Source of the DNA: Psilocybe azurescens
Taxonomy: Eukaryota; Basidiomycota; Agaricomycetes; Agaricales; Agrocybaceae
Assembly (NCBI GenBank): GCA_023853785.1
Contig: JAJIRX010000344.1
Coordinates: forward strand, 1-34,397
Length of the DNA: 34,397 nucleotides
Reading direction: 5' to 3'
Below, in pieces: positions 10,394 through 19,936 of this stretch. Below the pieces are notes generated by a model, which saw only the letters and a program-made list of their open reading frames with translations, did no database searches and was not told the DNA's origin. The position numbers were made by a program, and so were the translations under genes. How positions within the stretch are numbered: position 1 is the first letter of the stretch; each line of letters starts with the position of its first letter.

Positions 10394-10780
10394 ATGTCTG
10401 GTAAAAGGCCCAAAGGCTGGAAAACAAGGCCAGTCACTCTGCAGGTGGAGCAAAAGCAAGATAATATTTCTCAACCTGTTGATGTGAAGCATAATATGTT
10501 ACTTTTTTAATAATTTATAATGAAATCCTAACTTGATATATGTAGAATTCTGAAGGTGCAAGTACCACAATTCATGGTGCAACAAAACCAGTACACTCAT
10601 TTTTCTGTATGTCTCATGTATATTAGCCAAACTAAATTTTAAATAATATAATATAAAAGCAAAGGTATGTTTTTACTGTCTGCTAACTTATAACTGGAGA
10701 TTAATTGCATTTAAACAGGGAAACAGTTCAAACAAGTCACATAGATCATGGTACATGAAGAAAAATATGTTAGATGATCC
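10394..10780 (+). pseudogene. Gene fragment of unknown family, three exon-like pieces
   Basis: An ATG at 10394 opens MSGKRPKGWKTRPVTLQ..., basic and suited to a DNA-binding N-terminus. A possible donor (GTGAAG, about 10480) and an acceptor ending in ATATGTAG (about 10545) precede NSEGASTTIHGATKP. A second acceptor (TTTAAACAG, about 10720) precedes GNSSNKSHRSWYMKKNMLDDP. After that the frame decays. The beginning resembles N-termini of fungal transposases, but I do not recognise the family. It is truncated by loss of downstream sequence. Confidence 0.35.
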
Positions 10781-11597
10781 TATTTATGATAACCTGATCC
10801 TTTCCATTGCCTTTTCTATCAACTCCTCTGCCTGATATGAGCCTGCTTGCTGATTTAATTTATATGTTGTTGCCTGAAAAAATTGACAGATGTGAATGTA
10901 GACTATAATAGATGTAAAGCTTTCTCTTTGAAAAAAAATCAAGGCTATACAATTAGTTGTAAATAAAATAAATAATTTTAAATAATTTTTGGCAAGTTTA
11001 TAATGTTTGCAATGTTTGCAATGGTCAGAAATTGAACTTGTGACATTTTTATTTTAGGAGTCAAAAAAGGTAGCCAAACCATTTAGCCATCAGACAGCTT
11101 ACATATTAATCTATATATTTAGTACCTCATAACCTTGTAGTTTTGAAAAATCCAAATCTGGACTGTTCCAGACATGACACCAGAGCCTTTGTTCATACCT
11201 GCTTGCTGCCCCTCCCGAACATACATAGCTTAATAGCAGTGCATCCTTGTATAAGACACAGTTGACACTGTCCCAGCCAATGTCTGGCATAAGTGTTATT
11301 CATTGCTTGCATGCAGCTATTTGAAGCCAATCTTTACAAGGAACCCTCCTTTTATGACCGTGTTGGTATGTAGCTGTGGTATTTGGCTCTATTTTTGAAA
11401 AGACATTGGTACAGCCACTAGGCTATGTGAGCGGGAACATGCAGTCCACTATAATACCCACCAGTCTCCAATCATTTCCCCCCCTTGCTATTCCGCCCCT
11501 TTGCCGCTCTGAATCCTGCCTTGTTCGTTTCTTCTCACTCGACGCACTCGATTCGAAAATTATAGTGAATGAAAGGATTTAACTACTCGTCTTACTT
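10781..11597. other. AT-rich intergenic DNA
   Basis: I see no gene here. The stretch contains a tRNA-like segment (annotated separately) and then ordinary sequence up to the target duplication at 11598. A short frame at 11376-11582 has no recognisable features. Confidence 0.5.
11021..11097 (-). repeat. tRNA-derived SINE-like sequence
   Basis: On the minus strand GTCTGATGGCTAAATGGTTT resembles the 5' part and A box of a tRNA-Ser/Leu (canonical TGGCNNAGTGGTT). About 40 nt later CAAGTTCAATTTCTG resembles the B box (GGTTCRANTCC). The stems do not close well enough for a functional tRNA. A degraded SINE head fits best. Confidence 0.5.
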
Positions 11598-11625
11598 TAC
11601 ATTCAGTGTACTTTACAGTGCCCCC

Positions 11626-11980
11626 ATTTTCCGTTGGACTCCAACGGACTTTCACCGGACCCAGCCAATTCCAATGGACAGTCCATTGGTAGTCCAACGG
11701 ATTCCGTTGGACTCCACAAAATTCAGTACCAGTCCAGTCAGAGTCCGGCCAAATTCCCGGTCAAAGTCCGGTCAAGTCACTTCAAGACAGAAAACAGGTG
11801 GACTGGCCGGACTGTCCAGTCCGTTGGACTTCCAATGGACTTCCAATGGACTTCCACCGGACTCTCAGCATTTAATTAGACCAGATCCAAGAGTGCTCTG
11901 TCCAGTGGAGTCCAGTGGATATCCAGTGGATGTCCAATGGAGTCCACTGGACATCCACTGGATATCCACTGGACTGTTAT
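11626..11980. repeat. Left subterminal array of TCCANTGGA-like motifs
   Basis: Dozens of 10-12-bp near-palindromic units such as TCCAATGGACT, TCCACTGGATA and TCCGTTGGACT follow each other. Three consecutive 12-bp units (TTGGACTTCCAA type) lie at about 11823-11858. The units differ in the two middle bases (AT, CT, GT, CC). Confidence 0.9.
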
Positions 11981-12249
11981 TGGTTTAATTACAGACTTTA
12001 TTGAAGAAATCCAATTACCATATCCAGAGAGGTTTTCAACTTCTATCTACCATAGTCTACATATACATGTTATATCTTTATGTGCCATTTATTTATCCTA
12101 GTTATCATCATCATTGCCTTCTCACCGGAAACTGCTGTTCTCAAAAATATTCTAAGTCCAATCTGACAGAAATTTTGTTTTATGCTAACCCAGACATTCC
12201 GAGAGCTTGAAAATAGTATATAACAAAGCTAACTACGACATGTATGTAT

Positions 12250-12885
12250 AGGAAAGTAGCTACACCACGAAATTGGACAGAGTGGGTGTGAAACAGAGGG
12301 CAACAGCATGTAAAACGGGGCAGGTGACAACCCAAAGGGGATGGGATGGGTGTTGCATGCGAAACAGAGGCGACAGCGGTCCAAAGGGGGACAGGGTGGG
12401 TGCTGTATGCGAAACAGAGGGCAACGGCTGTGCAAGAGGGCACGGTATGCTGTCGCATGCTAAACGGGGGGATGGACGATCCAAAGGGGAAGGAATGGGC
12501 ATGGTATGTGAAACAGAGGGCGACAGCCGTGCGAAGGGCACGGTATGCTATCGCATGCAAAATGGGGGGATGACGACCCGAAGGGGGAAGGAAACGGGCA
12601 ACGGTATGCTAAACGGAGGGCGACGGCCGTGCGAGAGGGCACGGTATGCCATCGCATGCAAAATGGGGGGATAACGATCTGAAGGGGGGAAGGAACGGGC
12701 GCCGTATGCTAAACGGAGGGTAACGGCCATGCGAGAGGGCATGATATGCTGTCGCATGCGAAACAGGGGGATGACGATCCGAAGGGGGAAGGAACAGGAG
12801 CCGTATGCTAAACGGAGGGCGACGGCCCAAAGGGGGACAGGGCGGGTGCCATATGCAAAATGGGCAGCGCGGCCGTCCAACAGGA
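12250..12885. repeat. G-rich dimeric minisatellite, ~98-bp units
   Basis: Units starting AAACGGAGGGCGACGGCC recur at about 12412, 12510, 12611, 12711 and 12808 (spacing 97-101). Each contains two related halves of about 50 bp: ATGCTAAACGGAGGGCGACG and ATGCAAAATGGGGGGATGAC. Single 50-70-bp units lie at the left end. The plus strand is strongly G-rich, with many runs of 4-7 G. Long open frames across it on both strands are by-products of the repeat. Confidence 0.93.
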
Positions 12886-13440
12886 CACGTGCGCCGCGAC
12901 AGGGGGGCAGATGGGATTTGCAGCGAAAGGCGACACGACGGCGCTCGCGAAGGGGGGTCAGTGGGGCATTCGAATGCGTGAGCGCTGGGCACTGCTCACA
13001 TATCGGCAGGTGTTGTGAGCCCCACGCAGGTCCGCTGGGGGAAACCTACTGCGTAATCCGTTAGCACCCGACTCATTCTGATAGGGAAGCGGATGACTTA
13101 CCAGTGGGGCCCACCGCACTCGTTCCTCGCCGTGAACAGCCAGCCACGCCAAGAGGGGGGGAAGGGGAAAGGTGGGTGGTGGTGGGGAAAAGATGAAGGG
13201 TGGGAAGAAATGAATCAGCGCCACGGGTTCACAAACATTTGAGTCATGTGACTTTGAACTTGTCACATCGGACCGCTCACCCTGCGGACTGAACAAAATA
13301 CAGAATTCTGTTGATAAGGACCATATACACTCAGAAAAATATATCAGTCTATTGACTCTATACTCTCTACTGTGTTGTTTGTGTGATGTCTCTTTAATTA
13401 ATCTAAGTTCTATTTTTCTATTAATATTTTCTTTTTATTA
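12886..13440. other. Unique interior of element A
   Basis: The first 250 bp are GC-rich and carry on from the minisatellite, followed by a (GGT)n-like stretch at about 13170-13190. The last 150 bp are AT-rich. I see no gene, TIR or RNA. Confidence 0.45.
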
Positions 13441-13464
13441 ATACTAATATGAACAACCCTCTGT

Positions 13465-13765
13465 GCTTGCTGTCCATTGGACTTCCATTGGACTTCCATT
13501 GGTCTAGGTCTTGTCCGGTGGGATTCCGATGGACTTCCGTTGGTCCTGTCTGGTCATTTCCATTGGACTTTGACTGCTGGTTTGGCATTATTCCAGTGGA
13601 CAGTCCACCCGGACAGTCCGTTGGACTTGTAGTCCGGTCGGACATTCACCGGAATCTCACCGAATCTCACCGGAAAATTTCAGCTGTCCTAGACCAGAAA
13701 AATTGTCATTCTGAATATAGAAAGTCCGACGGAGTCCGACCGGAGTCCGACCAAAAATGGGGGCC
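13465..13765. repeat. Right subterminal array, inverted relative to the left one
   Basis: It opens with three units of CCATTGGACTT type and continues with GGTGGGATTCCGATGGACTT, CCGGACAGTCCGTTGGACTT and similar. It ends in GTCCGACCGGAGTCCGACC at the right TIR. Sequence near the TIR is CGG-rich and sequence towards the middle is ATTGG-rich, mirroring the left array. Confidence 0.9.
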
Positions 13766-13817
13766 GTGTAAAGACCTCTACATTCAACTCCCCACGTGTC
13801 ATCCACCTAGGAATCAA

Positions 13818-16800
13818 ATGTTCCCACAGCGCAGTAACTTCATGATCAATGGTGGTCATTTAGTAAACGTCCAAGGCGATTATCATCACAACGTACACTG
13901 GGACAATGGTACAAACTCTATTCTGCAGAACTCACGCCGGTAGAGAATTTACCTACGTGTTCATGAAAGGACTACACATTCTTACCCAGCATATCGCATC
14001 TGGGCGCGAATGTTCGATTCCTCTGTACGATTCCCGCCCGGAAAGTGTCATGCTGGGACTCGAGAAAAAGCACTCAAGATCATAACAGACTGGATTATCG
14101 ACCCTGCTCCCGACCACAGTGTCATATGGCTATATGGCCCAGCAGGATCTGGAAAATCAGCCATCGCACAGTCAATCGCAGAGCTTCTTTGGCAGGTATA
14201 TCAAAGTCAATATGGAGGAAGCTTTTTCTTTGCAGCCAGAGACAACATGGGTCGTGGAGGTGGCGACAAACTCTTCTCGACCCTTGCATATCAACTTGCA
14301 GTTCAATTCCCTGCCCTACTACCCTTCATAAACGACACATTGTCCAAAGATCCCATGCTTCCTACGAGGTCAATGGAAACTCAAATCAAGGCTCTTATCG
14401 TGGACCCTCTCTTACAAGTATCAAACTGGTTGGCCCACATGCCTACTATTATCATAGACGGTCTCGATGAATGCGCAGATTCCACCACTCAGAGGAACAT
14501 CCTTTCGCTCATATCCTACCATATACGTCATCATAAATTACCCCTTCAATTCCTTATTGCCAGCCGTCCTGAATACTGGATCAGGGATACATTTGAAGTA
14601 GGGACTATGCACGATCTCACACTGCCCATATCACTCAATGAGGTTGGAGATGCCCGCGGCGATATCGAGAGATATCTGGTCGCTGAATTCGCCGAGATTT
14701 GTAATAAATGCAGTCGCATCATGTCTTCTGTGGTGAGACCTTGGCCACCCACACGCATTGTAAACGGTTCGTTGAAGAATCTTCCGGCCAGTTTATCTAT
14801 GCATCCACCATCGTCAAATTTGTTGGCTACTCATCCGACTTTTGTGACCCTAGAGAACAGCTCCGGATATTGACGACAGCTGACCCTCATCGTGCCACTG
14901 CGTTCTCAACCCTTGACGCCCTCTATGCAGCAATTCTATTGCGCATCCCTGATACTCATCGAGCAGCACTGAAACTGGTTCTTGGCGGCATTATTCTCGA
15001 CTTGACAGTTCAAGAAATAGAGATTTTTCTCGGAGTGGATGCTGCAGTGATATCTCTCGTTTTAGACGCTCTCAACTCCCTTATTGAGGTACACCGGGTG
15101 AATTTTGAAGCCGAAGAAGCATTGGAAGTATTTTATGGCCCGCGTGGCTGTCCAGAGGAAACACGGATGACGTTCTACCATTTATCATTTCAGGAATTTC
15201 TGAGAATGAACCTCGCTCGGGAAAATATTTTGTGGACGTGGCCGCAATTTCTGATCAACTCTGGTGTACTATTTTCAATTTGGTTGGGGATGCTTTAGCG
15301 CAGAAGCCCGAAGTTGAACAACATAGGACTTAGTAAGCCCACTCGCTTTGTCTGGAATTCGTGCTAACTGCTTTTAATGAACACATCAACAGCACTATAG
15401 GCATAGTGTCTTTGGAAGACTTGTTGCGCGGCTTATCCGAATCACCGGGCATTCACTCGGATATTCACACTTTACAAGATCTTTGCAAAGACCTCGACTT
15501 GAAGTTGAAAGCCTTCATTTCTTCCAACTCGACACATATTTTATACGGTTCATATTTATTGCGATTTCTGGAAGCCTTTGATCCCTGGTCTGACACACGC
15601 CATCCAGAGCTATCCCATTATAAGGGAAACTGCGGACCTCGCTAAGTCCAGAATCATACGTTATCTCACAGAAAATGATATGTTCATTAATACCGCACTA
15701 GTATTCTACCCGTGGTATTTGGATCATATGGTATTCAGCGTTGACGAACTCATTCACCTTCCCGAAGTGAACCTATCGAACGAGATGCACCATTTTTTCC
15801 TGTCTGTTCGGTGGGAGAAGGTGTTGTCGGATTTTATGCGTGCAGAAATTGACATTAAATCCCCATTCTATACATACCTGGATGAAAGCGAGGACGAAGA
15901 ATGGCTTTCTCGATGGACCAGCCATTTTAGACGATCCATGTGTCTTTGTTTGACTGTATTGGGTAATGATAGCATGAAGCGTGCCAGAAACCCAAATGCG
16001 TAAGTTTCATACTGCTTTAATGGATATGTTATTGACCTATGTTTCTTCTAAATCAAGCCCAAACTTGCTATCACATGTTGAGGTTGACTTAAGAATATTC
16101 ATTCTGCACTTGTTCTTAGTTTACAATGAAGTTGGGAGATCAAGGCCAGAGAATATTCTCTCCGATGTATGGGGACAACTATTTTTGGAACTTTTAGTGG
16201 ATCCCAGGCTGTTGAACATATTTCGTATACGTGAATCTGACAAGAGAATAGAGCCGATTGTGTTTACATCATATGCAATGTGCTGGATGCACAAGACACT
16301 GGTACGTATATATTTATGTCTTTTTACCGATCATATGGCACTAACTATCATGTATCATGATCATTCCTATAGTGTGATCCTGAGTCGAGATCGCTGATTG
16401 CGGAGTACGACATAGGTCTCCTGGACAGAATGTCGCAGGCAATAACTGGGATCTATCATCGGTTCTTTTACCTTCTTGCCAGGGCAGTCGGTATCTCACG
16501 AAACCCATTCTCATTCAAGATCGACCACGACCGCCTGGGCGTTATGTTGCATTTGGTACAACCATCCGACGATAGCAATGTATACGCCATCATAGAGGAA
16601 GCGATTACTGATCTGCCTGGGAATTTTTATAATTCATGTTTTCGGTCTTTAGAAAAATTTCACGATCAGTTCTTCGGTCACCTTTCAGCGAATTACTCTC
16701 CAAGAATCGACACTGTTATTGAGCGCTCAAGCTGGTATCCTCACATGGCTGCATATCTTCTTAATTCGGAGGTCAGGCGTCAATATCAACAGCAACATCG

Positions 16801-17114
16801 ACAATTTGAGCACCTATACAGCAAGGTTGAACGTCTACATACCCAGTTTGGCGACTGTTTACCCTATGCATACCCAACTGAACAAAATCTGGCTGCACTC
16901 CGTACATTACGCTTTTTGACGTCAACGAATAACTTGCCATGGCATCCACTTTCAGGATTCCACTCTGGAATCAATATATTGTTATTGGTATGCCCTTATG
17001 ATACGCCTTGCATCTCCTTACTTGCACTGACGCGTGTTGATAATACAGAAGTACGATCGCTCATTTCTATCGCTTGAAGAGCTGGCTGGTTTCATGGGGT
17101 GGCTCCGCTTATGA
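13818..17114 (+). pseudogene. NACHT-domain P-loop NTPase (fungal NLR-like), frameshifted
   Basis: Proteins of this family are cytosolic STAND ATPases linked to non-self recognition and cell death in fungi; many have no known role. The start MFPQRSNFMINGGHLVNVQG (13818) is the usual N-terminus of agaricomycete NACHT proteins. Then come GLHILTQHIASG, DSSVRFPPGKCHAGTREK, Walker A GPAGSGKSAIAQ (about 14140-14175), Walker B IIIDGLDECAD (about 14450-14480) and FLIASRPEYWI (about 14550). ESSGQFIYASTIVKF and FYHLSFQEFL follow, then a long helical C-terminal half. Frame changes occur near 13940, 14008, 14750, 15225, 15620 and 15985. Two introns remain well formed (16302-16372 and 16988-17048) and splice in frame to the last exon, ending EELAGFMGWLRL with TGA at 17112. 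Element A lies just upstream. The catalytic core is conserved but a continuous protein is unlikely unless some breaks are unseen introns or sequence errors. Confidence 0.85.
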
Positions 17115-17319
17115 TTTTAAGAGTATGTTAGTGATTCCGGGGAAGAACAGATCAGAGAGAAATGAAGGATGAGGACCCCAACAAAGACTGTGAGGAGGAT
17201 ATGAATATGTAGGTCAATAGCAGTCTGTGAGTCCGGTCTTTTGAATACAAACTCTGTCATAACAAAGTAGAAACAAATACCTGAAAAGAAAGTAAGGTCA
17301 TACCCCAGAAAGTCTGGCT
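17115..17319. other. Short spacer downstream of the NACHT gene
   Basis: Probable 3' flank of the NACHT gene. I see no clear polyadenylation signal or other feature. Confidence 0.4.
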
Positions 17320-19420
17320 AGAGAGAGAAGTATAGTCCTAGAATACGCTCAATTCCAGCTACATGCGTTGACGCGTGTTTGCAACACATAATTAAGTTCA
17401 CTGATCCCTAAGCTTTTAGAACTGGCTCGGCTCACAGGTTGGCTTGCCTCATCTACTCAGCTGCTGACGAGGATATTATAGTCTCGCTACCAGACTATCT
17501 GAATATGCCCAGATTTCACACTGGATATCTTCACAATGAAAGGAAAACTTCTCTCGACACATTGACTAGTTCGGTCTGGCCGAAGACTAGGATATTCATA
17601 CTTCCCCGTATACGTTCTCTCGTAAATTTCAATTTATGTGTAATATGGCTATCAATGACCCTGACAGTTTTCGCTACTAACACTGCATTCGCTTGTGCTG
17701 GAGTGTGTCGATTGTTGGTTACACTGACGTCAGACCTACGGAATGAAATGCAAAACTGGCTCCCTGTCATGACATGCTCTCGACAATAGAAAGGAGCAAG
17801 TCGAGCAACGATGCCGGCCTGAACTTGAGTATTTAGATTCCGGAGAACATTTCCATATTATTAATTCTTTAGGAGATCTGCCACCTCCATGGACCAAGCA
17901 CTCCCCAGAAGCGACTTGACACAGTACGAAAACCGAATGCGTCAATAACACCGATCCCATACAAGACCATCCACCGAATGACGCAGCCCACCTTCCAGGA
18001 GACGTAAAAATAACAAGTTTACCAATTCGAATAGGCAGAAGTTGATGATTTCTTGCCCTCGATATAATGAACCCATTTCTTGCCCCCAGTATAATGTCGT
18101 CTTTTCTTCTGTCATGAAGCTCAATTGGTACAGACCACTGATGTACAACTCCTTCTGGGGCGTCATCAGTGGCACAGGATTGCTAGAATAAGGCTATGTG
18201 GTGGAGTAGTGGCTGCGTAGGGGCGCTCTATGCTTCAGAAGACATTTCTATGAGTCTCGAGTCAGCAGATGTCCCGCGGTATCGAGTTATCAAGGTTCCG
18301 GGCGATAATTCTCTCGAAGTGGAAGGGGCTCGGAGGTTGTGAGCATTTGGTCAGATTAGATTAGATCAAGATCACCTACAATACCGCCACACACAGCCCC
18401 TTTCCCTTGCTACCCTGTTGGATTCTTTCTTTTCTTAGTGGCCCCATTCTTGTTCTTGACCTTACAACGGTTCCTCTGCATTGACTGCTGCCGCCACCTA
18501 GCTGCTCATTGTACGTGCGCTCCTTGTTCAATCTCTTACTGCCACCACCACCACCATGGCATACTGCTTATTATATCATTTATATCGCTCGACATTCAAT
18601 TGTTCAATCCTACGATATCACAATACATGCCGTCGGCCGGACGCGAAGCGTGTCGAACTGTGATATCCAGACGCAATTGCAGACTACGGGCAAGAGCCAC
18701 AAGAAGAGCATGAGCAAGAAACATAAACGCCCCTCTTCTGCACAGATCCAAGGCCAAGGCGACGACGACAGCCTTGAAAAGAACAACAGCCATGATGGAG
18801 AAGGAGAAAGTCGGCCTGCTGCTACAGAACAATCTGAGCAAACCTCGGATGGACAGAACTTTGCTAAGCGCAGCAAGATGTGTTCCGGAATTGTTGAACG
18901 AAGCCCGATCCATCTTCATCCCTATTCCCACCATCCTGGACTTGAAAATGACACTCAAAAATACAATCACAACTCCAACTCCAATTCCAATTCCAATTCA
19001 CACCCAAACCCAAACCACATCCCAATGCGCAAGCTGAGATGGGTGCGGGCGGAGGCGACGTGGAAGAATCTGGAGGCATGGGAGCGCTGTGGGTGGAAGG
19101 AGGAACGCGCTGATGTTGTCGAGGAAGGTGACGGTTGGGGTGGGCTTATGACTTCGATGTACGCTGCATCTTTCTCATCTACGTTTTTAACGGGCCATGT
19201 ATGACGATGCCAATCCGGAGATGACCCTCTAGAGGTGGCTCTACGACGCAATCTATGCCCAGCTCCCGCTATTCACATGGCAGCTACAAAACGCTTCGCA
19301 CTTGACGTCACTATCGTCTCGCTGCACACATATGATATGCTCCATAGGATACTTGCGCTCCGCACGACGACGACAGCCAGAAAGATGACCAAAATCACCT
19401 TCACCTTCACAACCACTATC
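17320..19420 (+). repeat. Segmental duplication, copy 1
   Basis: This stretch aligns collinearly with 21380-23370. Shared landmarks are ATTCCAGCTACATGCG at the start, GGATATCTTCACAATGAAA, TTTCAATTTATGTGTA, CATGCTCTCGACCAT (here GACAAT), GATTCTGGAGAACAT-like text, CAATTGGTACAGA, and the F-box-type gene with TGGGTGCGGGCGGAGGCG. Relative to copy 2 it has about 310 extra bases at about 18190-18520. It lacks about 90 bases at about 17740 and about 180 bases of the F-box. The start (17355-17445) resembles the last intron and exon of the NACHT gene. Confidence 0.85.
18627..19420 (+). pseudogene. F-box/LRR-like gene, copy 1, F-box deleted
   Basis: This is the homologue of the gene at 22429. The matching start codon is at 18627, but one extra base soon after it (about 18643) shifts the frame, so the ATG-initiated peptide ends early. 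The recognisable frame then reads TQLQTTGKSHKKSMSKKHKR, a charged Ser/Glu-rich stretch, RPAATEQSEQTSDGQN and an Asn-Ser hexanucleotide run at 18966-19010. It jumps directly to RWVRAEATWKNLEAW. The about 180 bases that hold the F-box in the other copy are missing. Downstream remnants (VSLHTYDMLHRILALRT, about 19310-19370) match the leucine-rich part of copy 2. It could not bind SKP1 and is a dead paralogue. Confidence 0.8.
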
Positions 19421-19935
19421 GAGGAGGAGAATGAGCTGCCGTCAGCGAACCCACCGCACAAATATTGGATAGACACACGATCGTGCTATGTTTGTATGCT
19501 CTGATTCTATTCTTTCCACATGCCTTTCGTCTCTCTCTTCCTTTCTTGATATCACTCGGCCTGAAGCTCTGCGAAGTAAGGGTGTGGGCGTGCTTTTTTT
19601 GGGGGGGGCTTGCGTGAAGTGAAGCGCTGGGATCCTGTGCTCAGGGGACCGAAGTTTTGATTGAATCTGAAAGGGGAATGACGTGTGCTATATGGGCACA
19701 GAGGGAAGGAAGAAAGGGAGGGTCCACAAGTCCACGCGCACCGGTGATAAAGTCCCTGTGCATCCCTGGACCACTTCCTTGGACTATGAACTTAAATTGG
19801 GTCACATAAGGTCACATGCTGTGAGTGTGATACACGATAAGTGATTTTCATTTCCCTGCAACTTTCCCTTCTCTCTTCTTCCTTCTTCTTCAGGGTTCCG
19901 CGCAGTTCTCTTTCGAGTGCACGGAGAGTGACTGA
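19421..19935. other. Intergenic region with a CT-rich tract
   Basis: No gene is supported. A CT-rich run at about 19855-19895 (TTCCCTTCTCTCTTCTTCC-like) precedes an ATG at 19937 and resembles the pyrimidine-rich promoters common in basidiomycetes. Confidence 0.4.
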
Positions 19936-19936
19936 C

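Larger units (their letters stand above)
11606..13778. mobile_element. Element A: 2.17-kb TIR element with 8-bp TSD
   Basis: The octamer TACATTCA occurs directly on both sides (11598-11605 and 13779-13786). The left terminus is GTGTACTTTACAGTGCCCCC and the right, reverse-complemented, is GAGGTCTTTACACGGCCCCC. Both continue ATTTT and then enter repeats of GGACTCC type. Inside are two inverted arrays of short motifs and a central G-rich minisatellite, with no transposase. An 8-bp duplication is typical of hAT or of some KDZ elements. The element is non-autonomous. It lies 32 bp upstream of the first ATG of the NACHT gene, so it probably separated that gene from its promoter. Confidence 0.85.

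Noticed and set aside
11626..11980. CRISPR-like array
   Set aside because: There are no constant repeats with unique spacers, units are 10-12 bp, the host is a fungus, and the array lies within a TIR element.
11569..11988. A 139-codon open frame on the plus strand
   Set aside because: It runs through the TCCANTGGA array. The 12-bp units lack stops in this frame, and the peptide is only repeat translation.
12180..12992. Several long open frames on both strands
   Set aside because: All are products of the G-rich 98-bp minisatellite, overlapping in every frame with no motif or start context.
17942..18175. Minus-strand open frame with a partner in copy 2 (21959-22318)
   Set aside because: Both copies are similar because the segment is duplicated. 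The frame drifts between copies and shows no motif or start conservation beyond the DNA similarity.
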